This document shows, piece by piece, positions 52,962 through 61,316 of a stretch of DNA of 64,000 nt. Every line of letters begins with the position of its first letter. Position 1 is the stretch's first letter. The translations under genes and the position numbers were made by a program. The DNA is from Planctomycetota bacterium (GTDB taxonomy: Bacteria; Planctomycetota; UBA8742; UBA2392), in the NCBI GenBank assembly GCA_015075515.1, contig JABTUE010000001.1, positions 1,263,001-1,327,000 of the forward strand, in the 5' to 3' direction. The notes beneath the pieces are model-generated. The model was given only the letters and a program-made list of their open reading frames with translations. It was not told where the DNA came from and did not search any database.

Positions 52962-54122
52962 ATGATGTCGCGTCTTGTGCTGCTGGCTTGCGTGTTTTGC
53001 GGGGTGCTGGGCGCGCAGGCGGCCGATCCGCCGGCGCCCAGGACCGCCCCGGCGCCCAGATCCGGGGATGCCGACGCGCCGCTGTTCCGCTGGCGCGTGG
53101 GGGCCAGCCTGGGCGCGGGTTATTCGGCGCTGCTGGTGAAACCCGAACACGACCGCAGCATGCCCAACGCCGGCATGCAGGGCGAGTTCGCGCTGTGGGG
53201 GCGCGTGACGCACCGCGACAGCGGCGTTTCGGCCAACCTGCGCGTGTGCTGGGGCTGTCACGGTCTGGAACTGGAAGAAGCGGCACTGGCCTGGCGGCCG
53301 CTGCCGGTGTTTTCGGTGCGGGCCGGGCGGCTGAACGTGCATGCCGGAAGCTTCAACGCGCGGCATGACTTCAACACCCGCGCCACGTTGACCAAGCCTT
53401 TAACCCGCATGATGGGCGGCATGGTGCGCCAGACCGAGTTCAATCAGGGCGTGCTGCCGGCGCCCTATGTGGACAATGGTGTGAACGCTGCGCTTGAACT
53501 TGATTTCGGCGCGGCGGCGATGCGGCTGGATGGCTATGTGCTGGCCGGGCTCAAGGGCGTGGGCAACGACATTGCCTTTGACCGTTCGCGCAACTTTCCG
53601 GACAACAACGGCGAGCCGTCGTTTGGCGCGACATTCGGCCTTGAGACGCCGCTGTTGAGCCTGCACCTGGCGTACCTGTGGGGCAACTACGACGCCGACG
53701 CGCGACGAAGTTACCAGATCGCCAGCGCCGATTTCGGCGCGCGCCTGGGGCCCGTGACACTCGAGGGCGAAATCGCCTGGCGCCAGACACAGTTCACCCG
53801 CGCCGGCAGCCCCGGCGGCGAAGACCAGTTCTGGAAATGGGGCTGGTGGCTTCAGGCCGACTGGAACATCGTGGACACGCTGCGCCTGACGCTTGCGGCG
53901 GATTCGCTGAACGTCAAAGGCATCTATCTGGCCTCGTTTGGGCCAACGCCCAACGCGGCGCTGGCCGTCACGGATGACAACAACCGGGTTATCCGCGGCA
54001 CATTGGGCCTGAGCTACACGACCGTGGGCGGGGTTTTGCTGCGTCTTTCGGGCGAATACTGGGAGTTCAGCGACTTCAACGACGCCTGGGTGGTGCAGGC
54101 CGGCATCGGCTGGGCGTTCTAG
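52962..54122 (+). CDS. Predicted outer-membrane beta-barrel with CxxCH motif
   Basis: The 386-residue protein has a signal peptide (to about residue 20), a Pro-rich start, amphipathic strands throughout and a terminal phenylalanine (GIGWAF), the usual outer-membrane barrel ending. Residues 96-100 are CWGCH, a heme c motif, in ANLRVCWGCHGLELEEAAL. A heme inside or at the periplasmic mouth of a porin would be unusual. Family membership is not settled; long-range electron transfer across the outer membrane is a hypothesis. Confidence 0.72.
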   Translation: MMSRLVLLACVFCGVLGAQAADPPAPRTAPAPRSGDADAPLFRWRVGASLGAGYSALLVKPEHDRSMPNAGMQGEFALWGRVTHRDSGVSANLRVCWGCHGLELEEAALAWRPLPVFSVRAGRLNVHAGSFNARHDFNTRATLTKPLTRMMGGMVRQTEFNQGVLPAPYVDNGVNAALELDFGAAAMRLDGYVLAGLKGVGNDIAFDRSRNFPDNNGEPSFGATFGLETPLLSLHLAYLWGNYDADARRSYQIASADFGARLGPVTLEGEIAWRQTQFTRAGSPGGEDQFWKWGWWLQADWNIVDTLRLTLAADSLNVKGIYLASFGPTPNAALAVTDDNNRVIRGTLGLSYTTVGGVLLRLSGEYWEFSDFNDAWVVQAGIGWAF

Positions 54123-54157
54123 CGACAGGCGCGGATTGTGCAGATGCAAGGGGCTTT

Positions 54158-54478
54158 ATGACCTGGCGGCTCTGGGTTGTGCCTGTGTTGTTGCTGGCGC
54201 TGGGGGCGGGGTGCGCCGCGACCACGCGCTGGGATGCCGAATACGAACGTGCGCCCCAGGCCGTGCGCGCGGACTGGGATCTGGCCCGCCGGCGCTGCTC
54301 GCGCTGTCATTCACTCGAGCGCGTGTTTCTGCAACTGGAACTCGACAATGACCGCGACGACGTGCGCTGGACCGTCGAGGACATGGCCCGCCGTCCCTCC
54401 AGCGGCATCGCCCCGCAGGAAGTAGAGCCCATCACCGGCGCGCTGGACTGGTACCGCACGCGGCAAAACCCGCGCTGA
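54158..54478 (+). CDS. Small c-type cytochrome lipoprotein
   Basis: The 106-residue protein has a lipoprotein signal with Cys19 (LLLALGAGC) and one CSRCHSLERVF motif at residues 47-51 for heme attachment. A typical helix (DVRWTVEDMARRP) and IAPQEVEPITGALDWYRT follow; the expected distal Met is near the MARRPSSG segment. It lies 35 bases after the barrel gene and completes the run of heme proteins. Likely a periplasmic electron carrier. Confidence 0.8.
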   Translation: MTWRLWVVPVLLLALGAGCAATTRWDAEYERAPQAVRADWDLARRRCSRCHSLERVFLQLELDNDRDDVRWTVEDMARRPSSGIAPQEVEPITGALDWYRTRQNPR

Positions 54479-54560
54479 CCGCGGAGTAAACATCTCCCAA
54501 AAACTGTTCAGGCCGAAAGTGAGCCCTGGACGGGCGGAATATGCGGCGGGACTGCCGTGG

Positions 54561-57500
54561 TTACGGTCGGGCGGCGCTGGCGGTGCGAAAGCCGCGGTCG
54601 GGCGCGGCGCTGTCGGGCAGGCGCCGGCCGCGATAGAACGCGCGCAGGTCGCAGGGGCCATCGTCGGTGCCGGGTCTGGCCTCGGTGTTTACGGGTGACA
54701 GGTAAGACCCGCCGCGCACGACGCGCCGGTCGCCGCCGCTGGGCTTGTCGGTCACTTTGGGGTCGGTGCCTGCCGCGCGGCCGTAGGCGCCCACGTCGTA
54801 CCAGTCCAGGCACCATTCCTCGACATTGCCGGCCATGTTGAACAGGCCAAAGGGCGACACGCCGCCCTTGCAGATGTCCACCACCAGAGCCGCAGCCTCA
54901 AGCCCGCAATCCAGATAATTGCCGCGGCCGGGATTGGGCGGTTCGTTGCCCCAGGGATAGGCGCGGCCGTCCTTGCCGCGCGCGGCGTATTCCCACTGGG
55001 CTTCGCTGGGCAGGTCACCCTCGGGGTCGGCCCACTGGGCGTATTCGCGGGCGCCCAGCCAGGTTACGCCGGTGACGGCCTGGCGTTCGGTGCCGCTGTC
55101 GGCAAACCAGCGGCCGCCGGCATAGTTCAGGTGATGCAGCCCGCCCTTTGCGTCGCGGGTGATCCACTTGAGTGCCAGCGCGTCCTCCAGCGTGGTTTTG
55201 CGGTCGTTCAGAAAGCGGCAGAACTGTTCGCGCGTGACTTCGTATTTGCTGATCAGGTAAGCCGAGAGTTTCACACTGCGCCTGCGCGCGTCGGCAAAGC
55301 CGGTGGGGGTGCCCTGTTCGAATTCGCCGGCGGGAATGGCGATCATCGTGGCGCCGTCGCGCAGCCGGGTATATTCGTCAAAGCCCTGGGCGTTGCGGCC
55401 GGCCAGCCGGTACCGCAGCGCGTTGAGTGTGAGCCGGATCGGCAGTTCCGTGACGCGCCCGGCGCCGTCGCGCGCGGCCAGGCGGACCTCCAGCACGCCA
55501 AAGGCCGCAGCAGTGATTTCGGCCCGGAACGTACCGTCGGCGGCAATGCTTACGGCCGCGCCGTTACAGGTCAGTTCGGCCTCGGGGCTGTCCAGGCGGC
55601 CGGTGATTTCAACCTTCGCAGGCACGGCTTCCAATGCCAGCACAGTGCCGTCAGCAGGTGTGAACTCGACAAAGACCGGGGGTTCCAGGTCCACGCGCAC
55701 TTCGCGCGCCAGCGACACGGTGCGACCCAGCCAGTCTTCGCCCTGGACCAGTACGGTGTGGCGCCCGGGCTCAAGCGCAAGTTCAACCCGAAAGCGCCCG
55801 CCTTCGCCGATTGCCACGGCCCGGCTGCCGCATTTCAGCGCAAGGCCCTGGGTCTTGTTGGCCGTGCCCTCAAGCACCACCTCGCGCGTGGTAAACCAGC
55901 GCAAGGCCGTGCCGTCGGTCCAGGCCAACACCGGCGGGGCGCGGTCCGGGATCAGCCACACGCTGAGCGCGCGCGAACGGTTGCCGGCGCGGTCGGACGC
56001 GCGCAGGTCAACCTGAACCGGCGCGTCGGCCACGGGGATGACGGCCTCGAAGTTTTCGCCGTTGCGGGTGACCTCGCGCGCGCGGCCGTCCACAGAAAGT
56101 TCAATCGTGGCCTGTGGGTCGTCGTCGCGCAGGGTGCCGCGCAGGGTAAAGCTGGCGGCATCCAGCGGAATGCGCCCGTCGGCAGCTTGTTCAACAGCCG
56201 GAACCTCAAGCACCGGGGCGTCGGGGTCGCAGACCACGAACAGGGTGCGGCTCTGGCGCGCGTCGGCCTCGCCAGTGGCGGCAAGCTCGAGTTTGTTCAG
56301 GCCGCGCTGCAGGGTAACGGCCGACCCGAACTCGTAGGCGTTGCCGTTGAGCGTCACGCGACCGTTGCTGGCACCGGGGATGCTGAAGGCGGCCGAGGCC
56401 ACGCGCAGCGGGTTGCTTTCCAGTGCGGCGTCGGGTGCCAGGTCAACGCGGAACTCCAGCGCCACGACCGGCGGGAGGTTGGGCGCCGGGGCGGGCGTGT
56501 TGGCGGGGCTGTTCTGGCTGCCGCCAAGCGCGGCGTACAGGCCAATGCCCAGCGCGCCCAGTACCAGAACAATGATGCCCGCGGCGACCAGAATCGTCTT
56601 GTTGCTGGCCGGCGCCTGCAGCAGTGTCTGGCTGCTCTGGCTTGTGGCGGTGGCCGGCGCGGGCGGGTTGGTGGCGCCGGCGCCCGAGGCCGCAATACTG
56701 CTTTCGGTGCCGGGCCTGGTTCTGATCGTGGCGATGTCCAGCGTGCTGCCGCCGCGGGACACCGAGCGCGTGTGGCCGGGCTTGACGGCCAGCAGCGTGC
56801 CGTCGCGGGTGGGGGCGACAGTTGCCCCCGAGGCGCTGGCGGCCTGGGCCATCAGTTGCTTGGTGCCGCTGCCGGGCGGGTTGGATGCCCACCATTGTTC
56901 GAGTGCGGTGGCGAACTCGCCGGCGGTGGCGTGGCGCGCGTCGGCGTCGCACTGCACGGCGCGGTCCACGATGGCCGCCAGTTCGGGGCTGATGCCCGCC
57001 ACGCGCTGGGCCAGCGGTATGGGCTTGCCGGCCATGATCGCGCGGAAGATTTCCTGGGTGTTCCTGCCGGGATACGGAAAGTTGCCGCTGACCAGAAAAT
57101 ACAGCGTGGCGCCCAGGCTGAAGATGTCGCAGCGGTGATCCAGCCCCTCGCCGTGCCATTGTTCGGGCGGCATGTACTGGGGCGTGCCGACAATCAGCCC
57201 GGCCATGGTCAACTGGTCGCTGGTGGCGCCGGGTTCGGCGTTCTGGCTCATGTCGCGCACCAGCCCGAAATCCATCAGCTTGGCCACGTTGTCTTCGTCC
57301 ACCATGATGTTGGCGGGCTTGATGTCGCGGTGGATCACCTTGCGGCTGTGGGCATAGGCCAGAGCGTTGGCCACCATGTGGACATAACGCACCGAGGCAT
57401 GCACCGACAGCGGGCTTTGGGCCGCGATCTGCGACAGTGTCTTGCCGTCCACATAGGGCATGGCGATGTACGGAATGCCGTCTACGGTATCGGCGCCAAG

Positions 57501-57740
57501 CACCGGCACGATGTTGGGGTGGTTGAGCTTGGCGGCGTGGCGCGCCTCGCGCATGAAGCGTTCCAGCACCTTGGGGTCAGCCACCAGCCGCGGGTGGATC
57601 ACCTTGATCGCGTGGTGAACCTGCAGCACCTTGTGCATGCCAAGGTACACGCCGCCCATGCCGCCCTGGCCCAGCTTGCGGACGATGGTGTACGGCCCCA
57701 GCGGGGCGCTGCGCGAAAGAATCGGGTCCTGGTCGGTCAT
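54561..57740 (-). CDS. Ser/Thr protein kinase fused to Ig-like and FGE-sulfatase domains
   Basis: The 1059-residue receptor-like kinase has an N-terminal eukaryotic-like kinase domain: GQGGMGGVYLG, AIKV, HRDIKPANIMVD, MDFGLV and GTPQYMPPEQ. After a disordered linker a membrane segment (about 385-408) separates it from an exported part with Ig-like strands. The final 250 residues form an FGE-sulfatase-like domain (AYLISKYEVTREQFCRFLND, then RRVVRGGSYLSP). The kinase faces the cytosol and the exported part may bind ligands. FGE-like domains in kinases are often non-catalytic; activity is unknown. The ATG directly follows the TAA of the lipoprotein gene (TAAATG), so translation is coupled. Confidence 0.9.
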   Translation of the reverse strand: MTDQDPILSRSAPLGPYTIVRKLGQGGMGGVYLGMHKVLQVHHAIKVIHPRLVADPKVLERFMREARHAAKLNHPNIVPVLGADTVDGIPYIAMPYVDGKTLSQIAAQSPLSVHASVRYVHMVANALAYAHSRKVIHRDIKPANIMVDEDNVAKLMDFGLVRDMSQNAEPGATSDQLTMAGLIVGTPQYMPPEQWHGEGLDHRCDIFSLGATLYFLVSGNFPYPGRNTQEIFRAIMAGKPIPLAQRVAGISPELAAIVDRAVQCDADARHATAGEFATALEQWWASNPPGSGTKQLMAQAASASGATVAPTRDGTLLAVKPGHTRSVSRGGSTLDIATIRTRPGTESSIAASGAGATNPPAPATATSQSSQTLLQAPASNKTILVAAGIIVLVLGALGIGLYAALGGSQNSPANTPAPAPNLPPVVALEFRVDLAPDAALESNPLRVASAAFSIPGASNGRVTLNGNAYEFGSAVTLQRGLNKLELAATGEADARQSRTLFVVCDPDAPVLEVPAVEQAADGRIPLDAASFTLRGTLRDDDPQATIELSVDGRAREVTRNGENFEAVIPVADAPVQVDLRASDRAGNRSRALSVWLIPDRAPPVLAWTDGTALRWFTTREVVLEGTANKTQGLALKCGSRAVAIGEGGRFRVELALEPGRHTVLVQGEDWLGRTVSLAREVRVDLEPPVFVEFTPADGTVLALEAVPAKVEITGRLDSPEAELTCNGAAVSIAADGTFRAEITAAAFGVLEVRLAARDGAGRVTELPIRLTLNALRYRLAGRNAQGFDEYTRLRDGATMIAIPAGEFEQGTPTGFADARRRSVKLSAYLISKYEVTREQFCRFLNDRKTTLEDALALKWITRDAKGGLHHLNYAGGRWFADSGTERQAVTGVTWLGAREYAQWADPEGDLPSEAQWEYAARGKDGRAYPWGNEPPNPGRGNYLDCGLEAAALVVDICKGGVSPFGLFNMAGNVEEWCLDWYDVGAYGRAAGTDPKVTDKPSGGDRRVVRGGSYLSPVNTEARPGTDDGPCDLRAFYRGRRLPDSAAPDRGFRTASAARP

Positions 57741-58466
57741 TTACTTCGGCGGCTGTGTCACACAGTTCTGTTTCAGGTAATCGTCCAGGTGCTTGGCCCA
57801 TTCGCGCCGGTACAGCCCGAAGGTCTGCACCACGCCCTCGGGTGAAATCACCACCACGCACGGCGTGACGCCCACGCCGTAGGCGTCGCTGACCTTGGCG
57901 CCTTCGTCAAACACCAGCGGCCACGGGTATTCCTTGGTGTCGGCCACCGCTTTCTGGGCCGCGGCAGTGTCGTCGTTGAAGGTCAGGCCGATGGCGATGA
58001 TCGCCAGGTTGGAATCCTTGCTGGCCTGGTTGGCGGCAAACAGCGGGCGCAGATTTTCCTCGTTGGCGGTGCGGCAGCCGGGGCACCACGAGGCCCAGAA
58101 CTCGATCATGACCGTCTTGCCCTTGAAGTCCGACAGCGCGATTTCCTTGCTGCCGTCCAGTGTCTTGAGCTTCCAGCCCGGAGCCCTGGCCCCGACCTTC
58201 AGGCCGCTGCAGGCGATCGGCTGGGCCTCGGGGGGAACCAGGCAGTATTCTTCTTCGGGGTTGGCGGGGTTCTTGGCCGGCGCGCCGTTGGCGCGGGGGG
58301 TGTTGTCTTTGGCGCTGTTGGATGCCGCCGCGCGGCGCACATAGTAGTGGTTGCCGCTTTCGTCGGTCATGCGTACCAGTTCGCCCTCGCCGGTCTGGGC
58401 ACAGGCGCTCAGACCTGCCAGAACCGTGAAGACAAGCGCGGCCAGTCGCGTGATGCCTGATGCCAT
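57741..58466 (-). CDS. Thioredoxin-like TlpA/ResA-type lipoprotein
   Basis: The 241-residue protein has a lipoprotein signal (LAGLSAC, Cys22), a Ser/Ala/Pro-rich linker, and a TlpA/AhpC-type domain with the redox pair CPGC (Cys128, Cys131) in EFWASWCPGCRTANEEN and the cis-Pro region GVTPCVVVI. It should be a periplasmic disulfide reductase or oxidase, for example in cytochrome c maturation. GGAGG precedes the ATG at 58466. Its stop abuts the kinase start, an arrangement suggesting a shared function such as redox control of the receptor's exported half, which is a guess. Confidence 0.85.
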   Translation of the reverse strand: MASGITRLAALVFTVLAGLSACAQTGEGELVRMTDESGNHYYVRRAAASNSAKDNTPRANGAPAKNPANPEEEYCLVPPEAQPIACSGLKVGARAPGWKLKTLDGSKEIALSDFKGKTVMIEFWASWCPGCRTANEENLRPLFAANQASKDSNLAIIAIGLTFNDDTAAAQKAVADTKEYPWPLVFDEGAKVSDAYGVGVTPCVVVISPEGVVQTFGLYRREWAKHLDDYLKQNCVTQPPK

Positions 58467-58561
58467 AGGGTTGCCTCCGAGGAAAATTCGACAAACAGGA
58501 TGGCTAAAGTCGCACAGAGGGCAAGCCCGCGCCGGGGGCGAAACAGGGGACCTGGCGAGCA

Positions 58562-58849
58562 TTAACTTTTGGCGGCCTGCGGTTCCGGGGCGGGGGCGCG
58601 TTTGGCCGACTGTTCGGCCAGAATCTGTCGCGTCTGTTCGGCCTCAAGCTGGGCCTCGCGCCGGGCTTCGCGCACGGCCTCGGCGCGGGAAATGCGAACC
58701 AGCAGCACCCAGACCAGCCCAACCACGAACATGGCCGCGACAACGGCGCTTTTGAGCCACGTCAGGCTGTCAGGCTTGAGGTTCTGGTCCAGCAGAATGT
58801 AGGTGACGAACAGGGCAACGTAGGCCGCCGCAAGAATCAGCCGCTGCAT
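58562..58849 (-). CDS. Small membrane protein with coiled-coil tail
   Basis: The 95-residue product has two hydrophobic segments (about residues 4-21 and 31-50) and a charged coiled-coil C terminus (AVREARREAQLEAEQTRQIL). No family is recognised. It follows the same direction as the kinase operon, 95 bases upstream of the lipoprotein gene. The start at 58849 is preferred because the long upstream frame has no membrane or signal logic. Confidence 0.55.
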   Translation of the reverse strand: MQRLILAAAYVALFVTYILLDQNLKPDSLTWLKSAVVAAMFVVGLVWVLLVRISRAEAVREARREAQLEAEQTRQILAEQSAKRAPAPEPQAAKS

Positions 58850-58935
58850 GGTTGTTCTCCGCGAAGGCCCCGCGAACCGGCAGATTGCATTCTGCCGTGA
58901 TGCATGATCAACGCCATTGTAGCAACGTTGCCGTC

Positions 58936-59931
58936 CTAACGCCTGACACGCCACAGACTGTCTTTGAACCAGCCCTTCTTATCTGTGTATTCGGCCACGA
59001 TTTCATAGCCTGTTGCGTCGGCCAGTTGCGCGATGTCGTGGTCACCGTACTTGAACGAGTGTTCCATGTGGATGGGTTCCCAGGCCTCGAAGTGAAAAAC
59101 CTGGTTCAGTCCCGCCACGGGCACGGACTGCTTTTCACGGCTGACCAGATAGCTTTCGATCGCGCCCAGAATCGGGTTCCAGGTGGCAAAGAACTCGAAC
59201 TTTTCCAGGTCAAACCGCCCGCCCAGTTCGCGGTTGATGCGCGCCAGCAGGTTGAGGTCGAACTTTGCTGTCACGCCGGCGTTGTCATTGTAGGCCGCGA
59301 TCAACTGCGCAATGTCTTTTTTGCGGTCAAAGCCGATCAGCAGCAGATCGCCGGGGTTGAGCGCGCCCCACACCTGGCGCAGAAAACTGCGCGCCGCGGG
59401 GTACTCAAAGTTGCCGATGTTGCTGCCCAGAAACATCACCAGGCTGGGGCGCGACTTGTCTTTGCTGAAGTAATGCAGCGCGTCGGCGTATTCGCCCACC
59501 AAACCCTGAATCACAAGGCCGGGAAAGGCCCGGCCGGTGTCGGCCACCAGGCCGCGCATGGCGGATTCGCTGATGTCAATCGGAACAAAACGCGGGTCTT
59601 TGACCTGTTTGATCGCCGCGTCCAGCACCAGGCTGGTTTTGCGGCCGTCACCGGCGCCAAGATCCACGATGTCCAGGCCCTGGCGGGCGGCGCGGGCGAC
59701 GATGTCAGGAGCATGACGCGCCAGGATTTCGTGTTCGCAGCGGGTCAGGTAGTACTCGGGCAGTTCGCAGATCTGTTGAAACAGCCGTGAGCCCTCGGCG
59801 TCGTAAAACCAGCGCGAAGGCAGGCGCTTTGGCGTTTCGCCCAGGCCGTTGAGGACATCCAGTGCGAACTGGCCCGGTGTCAGATCGTTGCCCAGGTCAG
59901 ACGGGGCCAGAACCTTGTAGCCGTTGGTCAT
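58936..59931 (-). CDS. egtD: L-histidine N-alpha-methyltransferase (ergothioneine)
   Basis: The 331-residue SAM-dependent enzyme trimethylates the alpha-amino group of histidine to hercynine. Motifs are the SAM site DIVDLGAGDGRKTSL, PIDISESAM, FLGSNIGNF and the C-terminal FKYGDHDIAQLADATGYE. The ATG at 59931 is close to the end of egtB, 50 bases away, as part of a two-gene ergothioneine operon. Confidence 0.94.
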   Translation of the reverse strand: MTNGYKVLAPSDLGNDLTPGQFALDVLNGLGETPKRLPSRWFYDAEGSRLFQQICELPEYYLTRCEHEILARHAPDIVARAARQGLDIVDLGAGDGRKTSLVLDAAIKQVKDPRFVPIDISESAMRGLVADTGRAFPGLVIQGLVGEYADALHYFSKDKSRPSLVMFLGSNIGNFEYPAARSFLRQVWGALNPGDLLLIGFDRKKDIAQLIAAYNDNAGVTAKFDLNLLARINRELGGRFDLEKFEFFATWNPILGAIESYLVSREKQSVPVAGLNQVFHFEAWEPIHMEHSFKYGDHDIAQLADATGYEIVAEYTDKKGWFKDSLWRVRR

Positions 59932-59981
59932 AGGAGTGTTGCGGGCGTCCCGCCTGCACGTCGTGAGGGCCAAAGGCGCGC

Positions 59982-61232
59982 CTATAAATCCCCGGCCAGC
60001 CTGATTCCCGTGAACTGCCAGCGTTTGTCGGGGTGAAAGAAATTGCGATAGCTCAGCCGCAGGTGTTCGCGCGGCGTGGCCACCGACCCGCCGCGCAGCA
60101 CCATCTGGTTGACCATGAACTTGCCGTTGTATTCGCCGATCGCTCCGGCCGGCGCGACGTAGCCCGGATAGGGCAGGTACGCGCTGTTTGTCCATTCCCA
60201 TACTTCGCCAATCATGCGGCGCGGGCCGTTGCCCGCCACCGGTGCGTTGTGCGGCTCCAGCGCGCTGCCGGCCAGCGCGCCGGGGTTGTCGGGCGCGCCT
60301 GACTGTCGCGCCGCGAACTCCCATTCAAACTCGGTGGGCAGGCGCTTGCCCGCGTAGCGCGCGTAGGCGTCGGCCTCGTAGAAACTCACGTGCGTTACGG
60401 GCGCGTTCGGATCCAGCGGTTGCAGGCCGTACAGGGTGTGGGTGAACCATTGCGTGCCGCGCTGCAGCCAGTACTGAGGGGCCTGCCAGCCGTGCCGGCG
60501 CGCCGTGTCCCATCCGTCGGCCAGCCAGTATTCGGGGCGCGCATAGCCGCCGTCGTGCATGAAGCGCAGAAACTCGCCGTTGCTGACCAGCTCATGGGCC
60601 AGCCGGCACGGACGCAGCAGCACTTCGTGGCGCGGCTGTTCGTTGTCATAGGCAAAGCCCGCGCCGTCGTGCCCGATCCACGCGCGACCCCCGGCAAACT
60701 CCGCCCAACCCGGCTCGGTGCCCCCTGCCCTGGGCGGTTTGCCCGGCGCGTAGGCCGGAAACAGTGGTTCCTGGAACAGAATCGCCTTGATGTCCGTCAG
60801 CAGCAGTTCCTGGTGCTGCTGTTCGTGGTTCAGGCCCAGTTCAACCAGGCTTGCCAGCGCGGCGTTGTCGGGTTGTTCATCCAGAAGCGCCGCCACGCGT
60901 TCATCCACGGCGTGCCGGTAGGCCAGAACCTCGGTGACCGCAGGGCGCGAGCACAGGCCGCGCAGGGGGCGATCCACGCGTGTGCCGATCGCGTTGTAGT
61001 AGCTGTTAAAAAGAAAGCCGTAGTCCGGGTGGTGGGGGGCAAACCCGCGCTCAAAGCGCTCCAGCACGAATGTCTCAAAGAACCAGGCGGTGTGGCCAAG
61101 GTGCCATTTGGGCGGGCTGGCGTCGGCGTGCGGCTGGATCACGTGATCTTCAACCGCCAGCGGCCGGCACAGTTCCTCGGTGCGCGCGCGCACGCGCGTG
61201 TACTGCCGCAGCAACTGGCTGGCTGTGCGCAT
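59982..61232 (-). CDS. egtB: Hercynine oxygenase (ergothioneine sulfoxide synthase)
   Basis: The 416-residue iron-dependent enzyme joins a sulfur donor to hercynine. It combines a DinB-like N-terminal domain and a C-type-lectin/FGE-like C-terminal domain. Iron ligands can be seen in PKWHLGHTAW (His47) and NHEQQHQEL (His136 and His140). The C-terminal segment RLSYRNFFHPDKRW and the VLRGGS motif are family hallmarks. The -10 box lies only 6 bases before the ATG, so the transcript may be leaderless. With egtD it completes the core of the EgtB-type pathway. Confidence 0.94.
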   Translation of the reverse strand: MRTASQLLRQYTRVRARTEELCRPLAVEDHVIQPHADASPPKWHLGHTAWFFETFVLERFERGFAPHHPDYGFLFNSYYNAIGTRVDRPLRGLCSRPAVTEVLAYRHAVDERVAALLDEQPDNAALASLVELGLNHEQQHQELLLTDIKAILFQEPLFPAYAPGKPPRAGGTEPGWAEFAGGRAWIGHDGAGFAYDNEQPRHEVLLRPCRLAHELVSNGEFLRFMHDGGYARPEYWLADGWDTARRHGWQAPQYWLQRGTQWFTHTLYGLQPLDPNAPVTHVSFYEADAYARYAGKRLPTEFEWEFAARQSGAPDNPGALAGSALEPHNAPVAGNGPRRMIGEVWEWTNSAYLPYPGYVAPAGAIGEYNGKFMVNQMVLRGGSVATPREHLRLSYRNFFHPDKRWQFTGIRLAGDL

Positions 61233-61238
61233 GGCGCG

Positions 61239-61266
61239 AGTCTAGCCGCGCAAAATCGCGCCACAA
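61239..61266 (-). promoter_or_regulatory. Candidate egtB-egtD promoter
   Basis: On the minus strand TTGTGG, a 16-base spacer and TAGACT, with the last base of the -10 box six bases before the egtB ATG. Transcription would then begin at or near the start codon. Confidence 0.5.
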
Positions 61267-61282
61267 GCAATGCCTGTTTTGC

Positions 61283-61310
61283 TTGCACGAATTGGCCCGG
61301 CCTTTACGGT
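61283..61310 (+). promoter_or_regulatory. Candidate symporter promoter
   Basis: TTGCAC (61283-61288), 16-base spacer, TACGGT (61305-61310), six bases before the ATG at 61317. Divergent to the egtB promoter. Confidence 0.5.
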
Positions 61311-61316
61311 GGTGGC

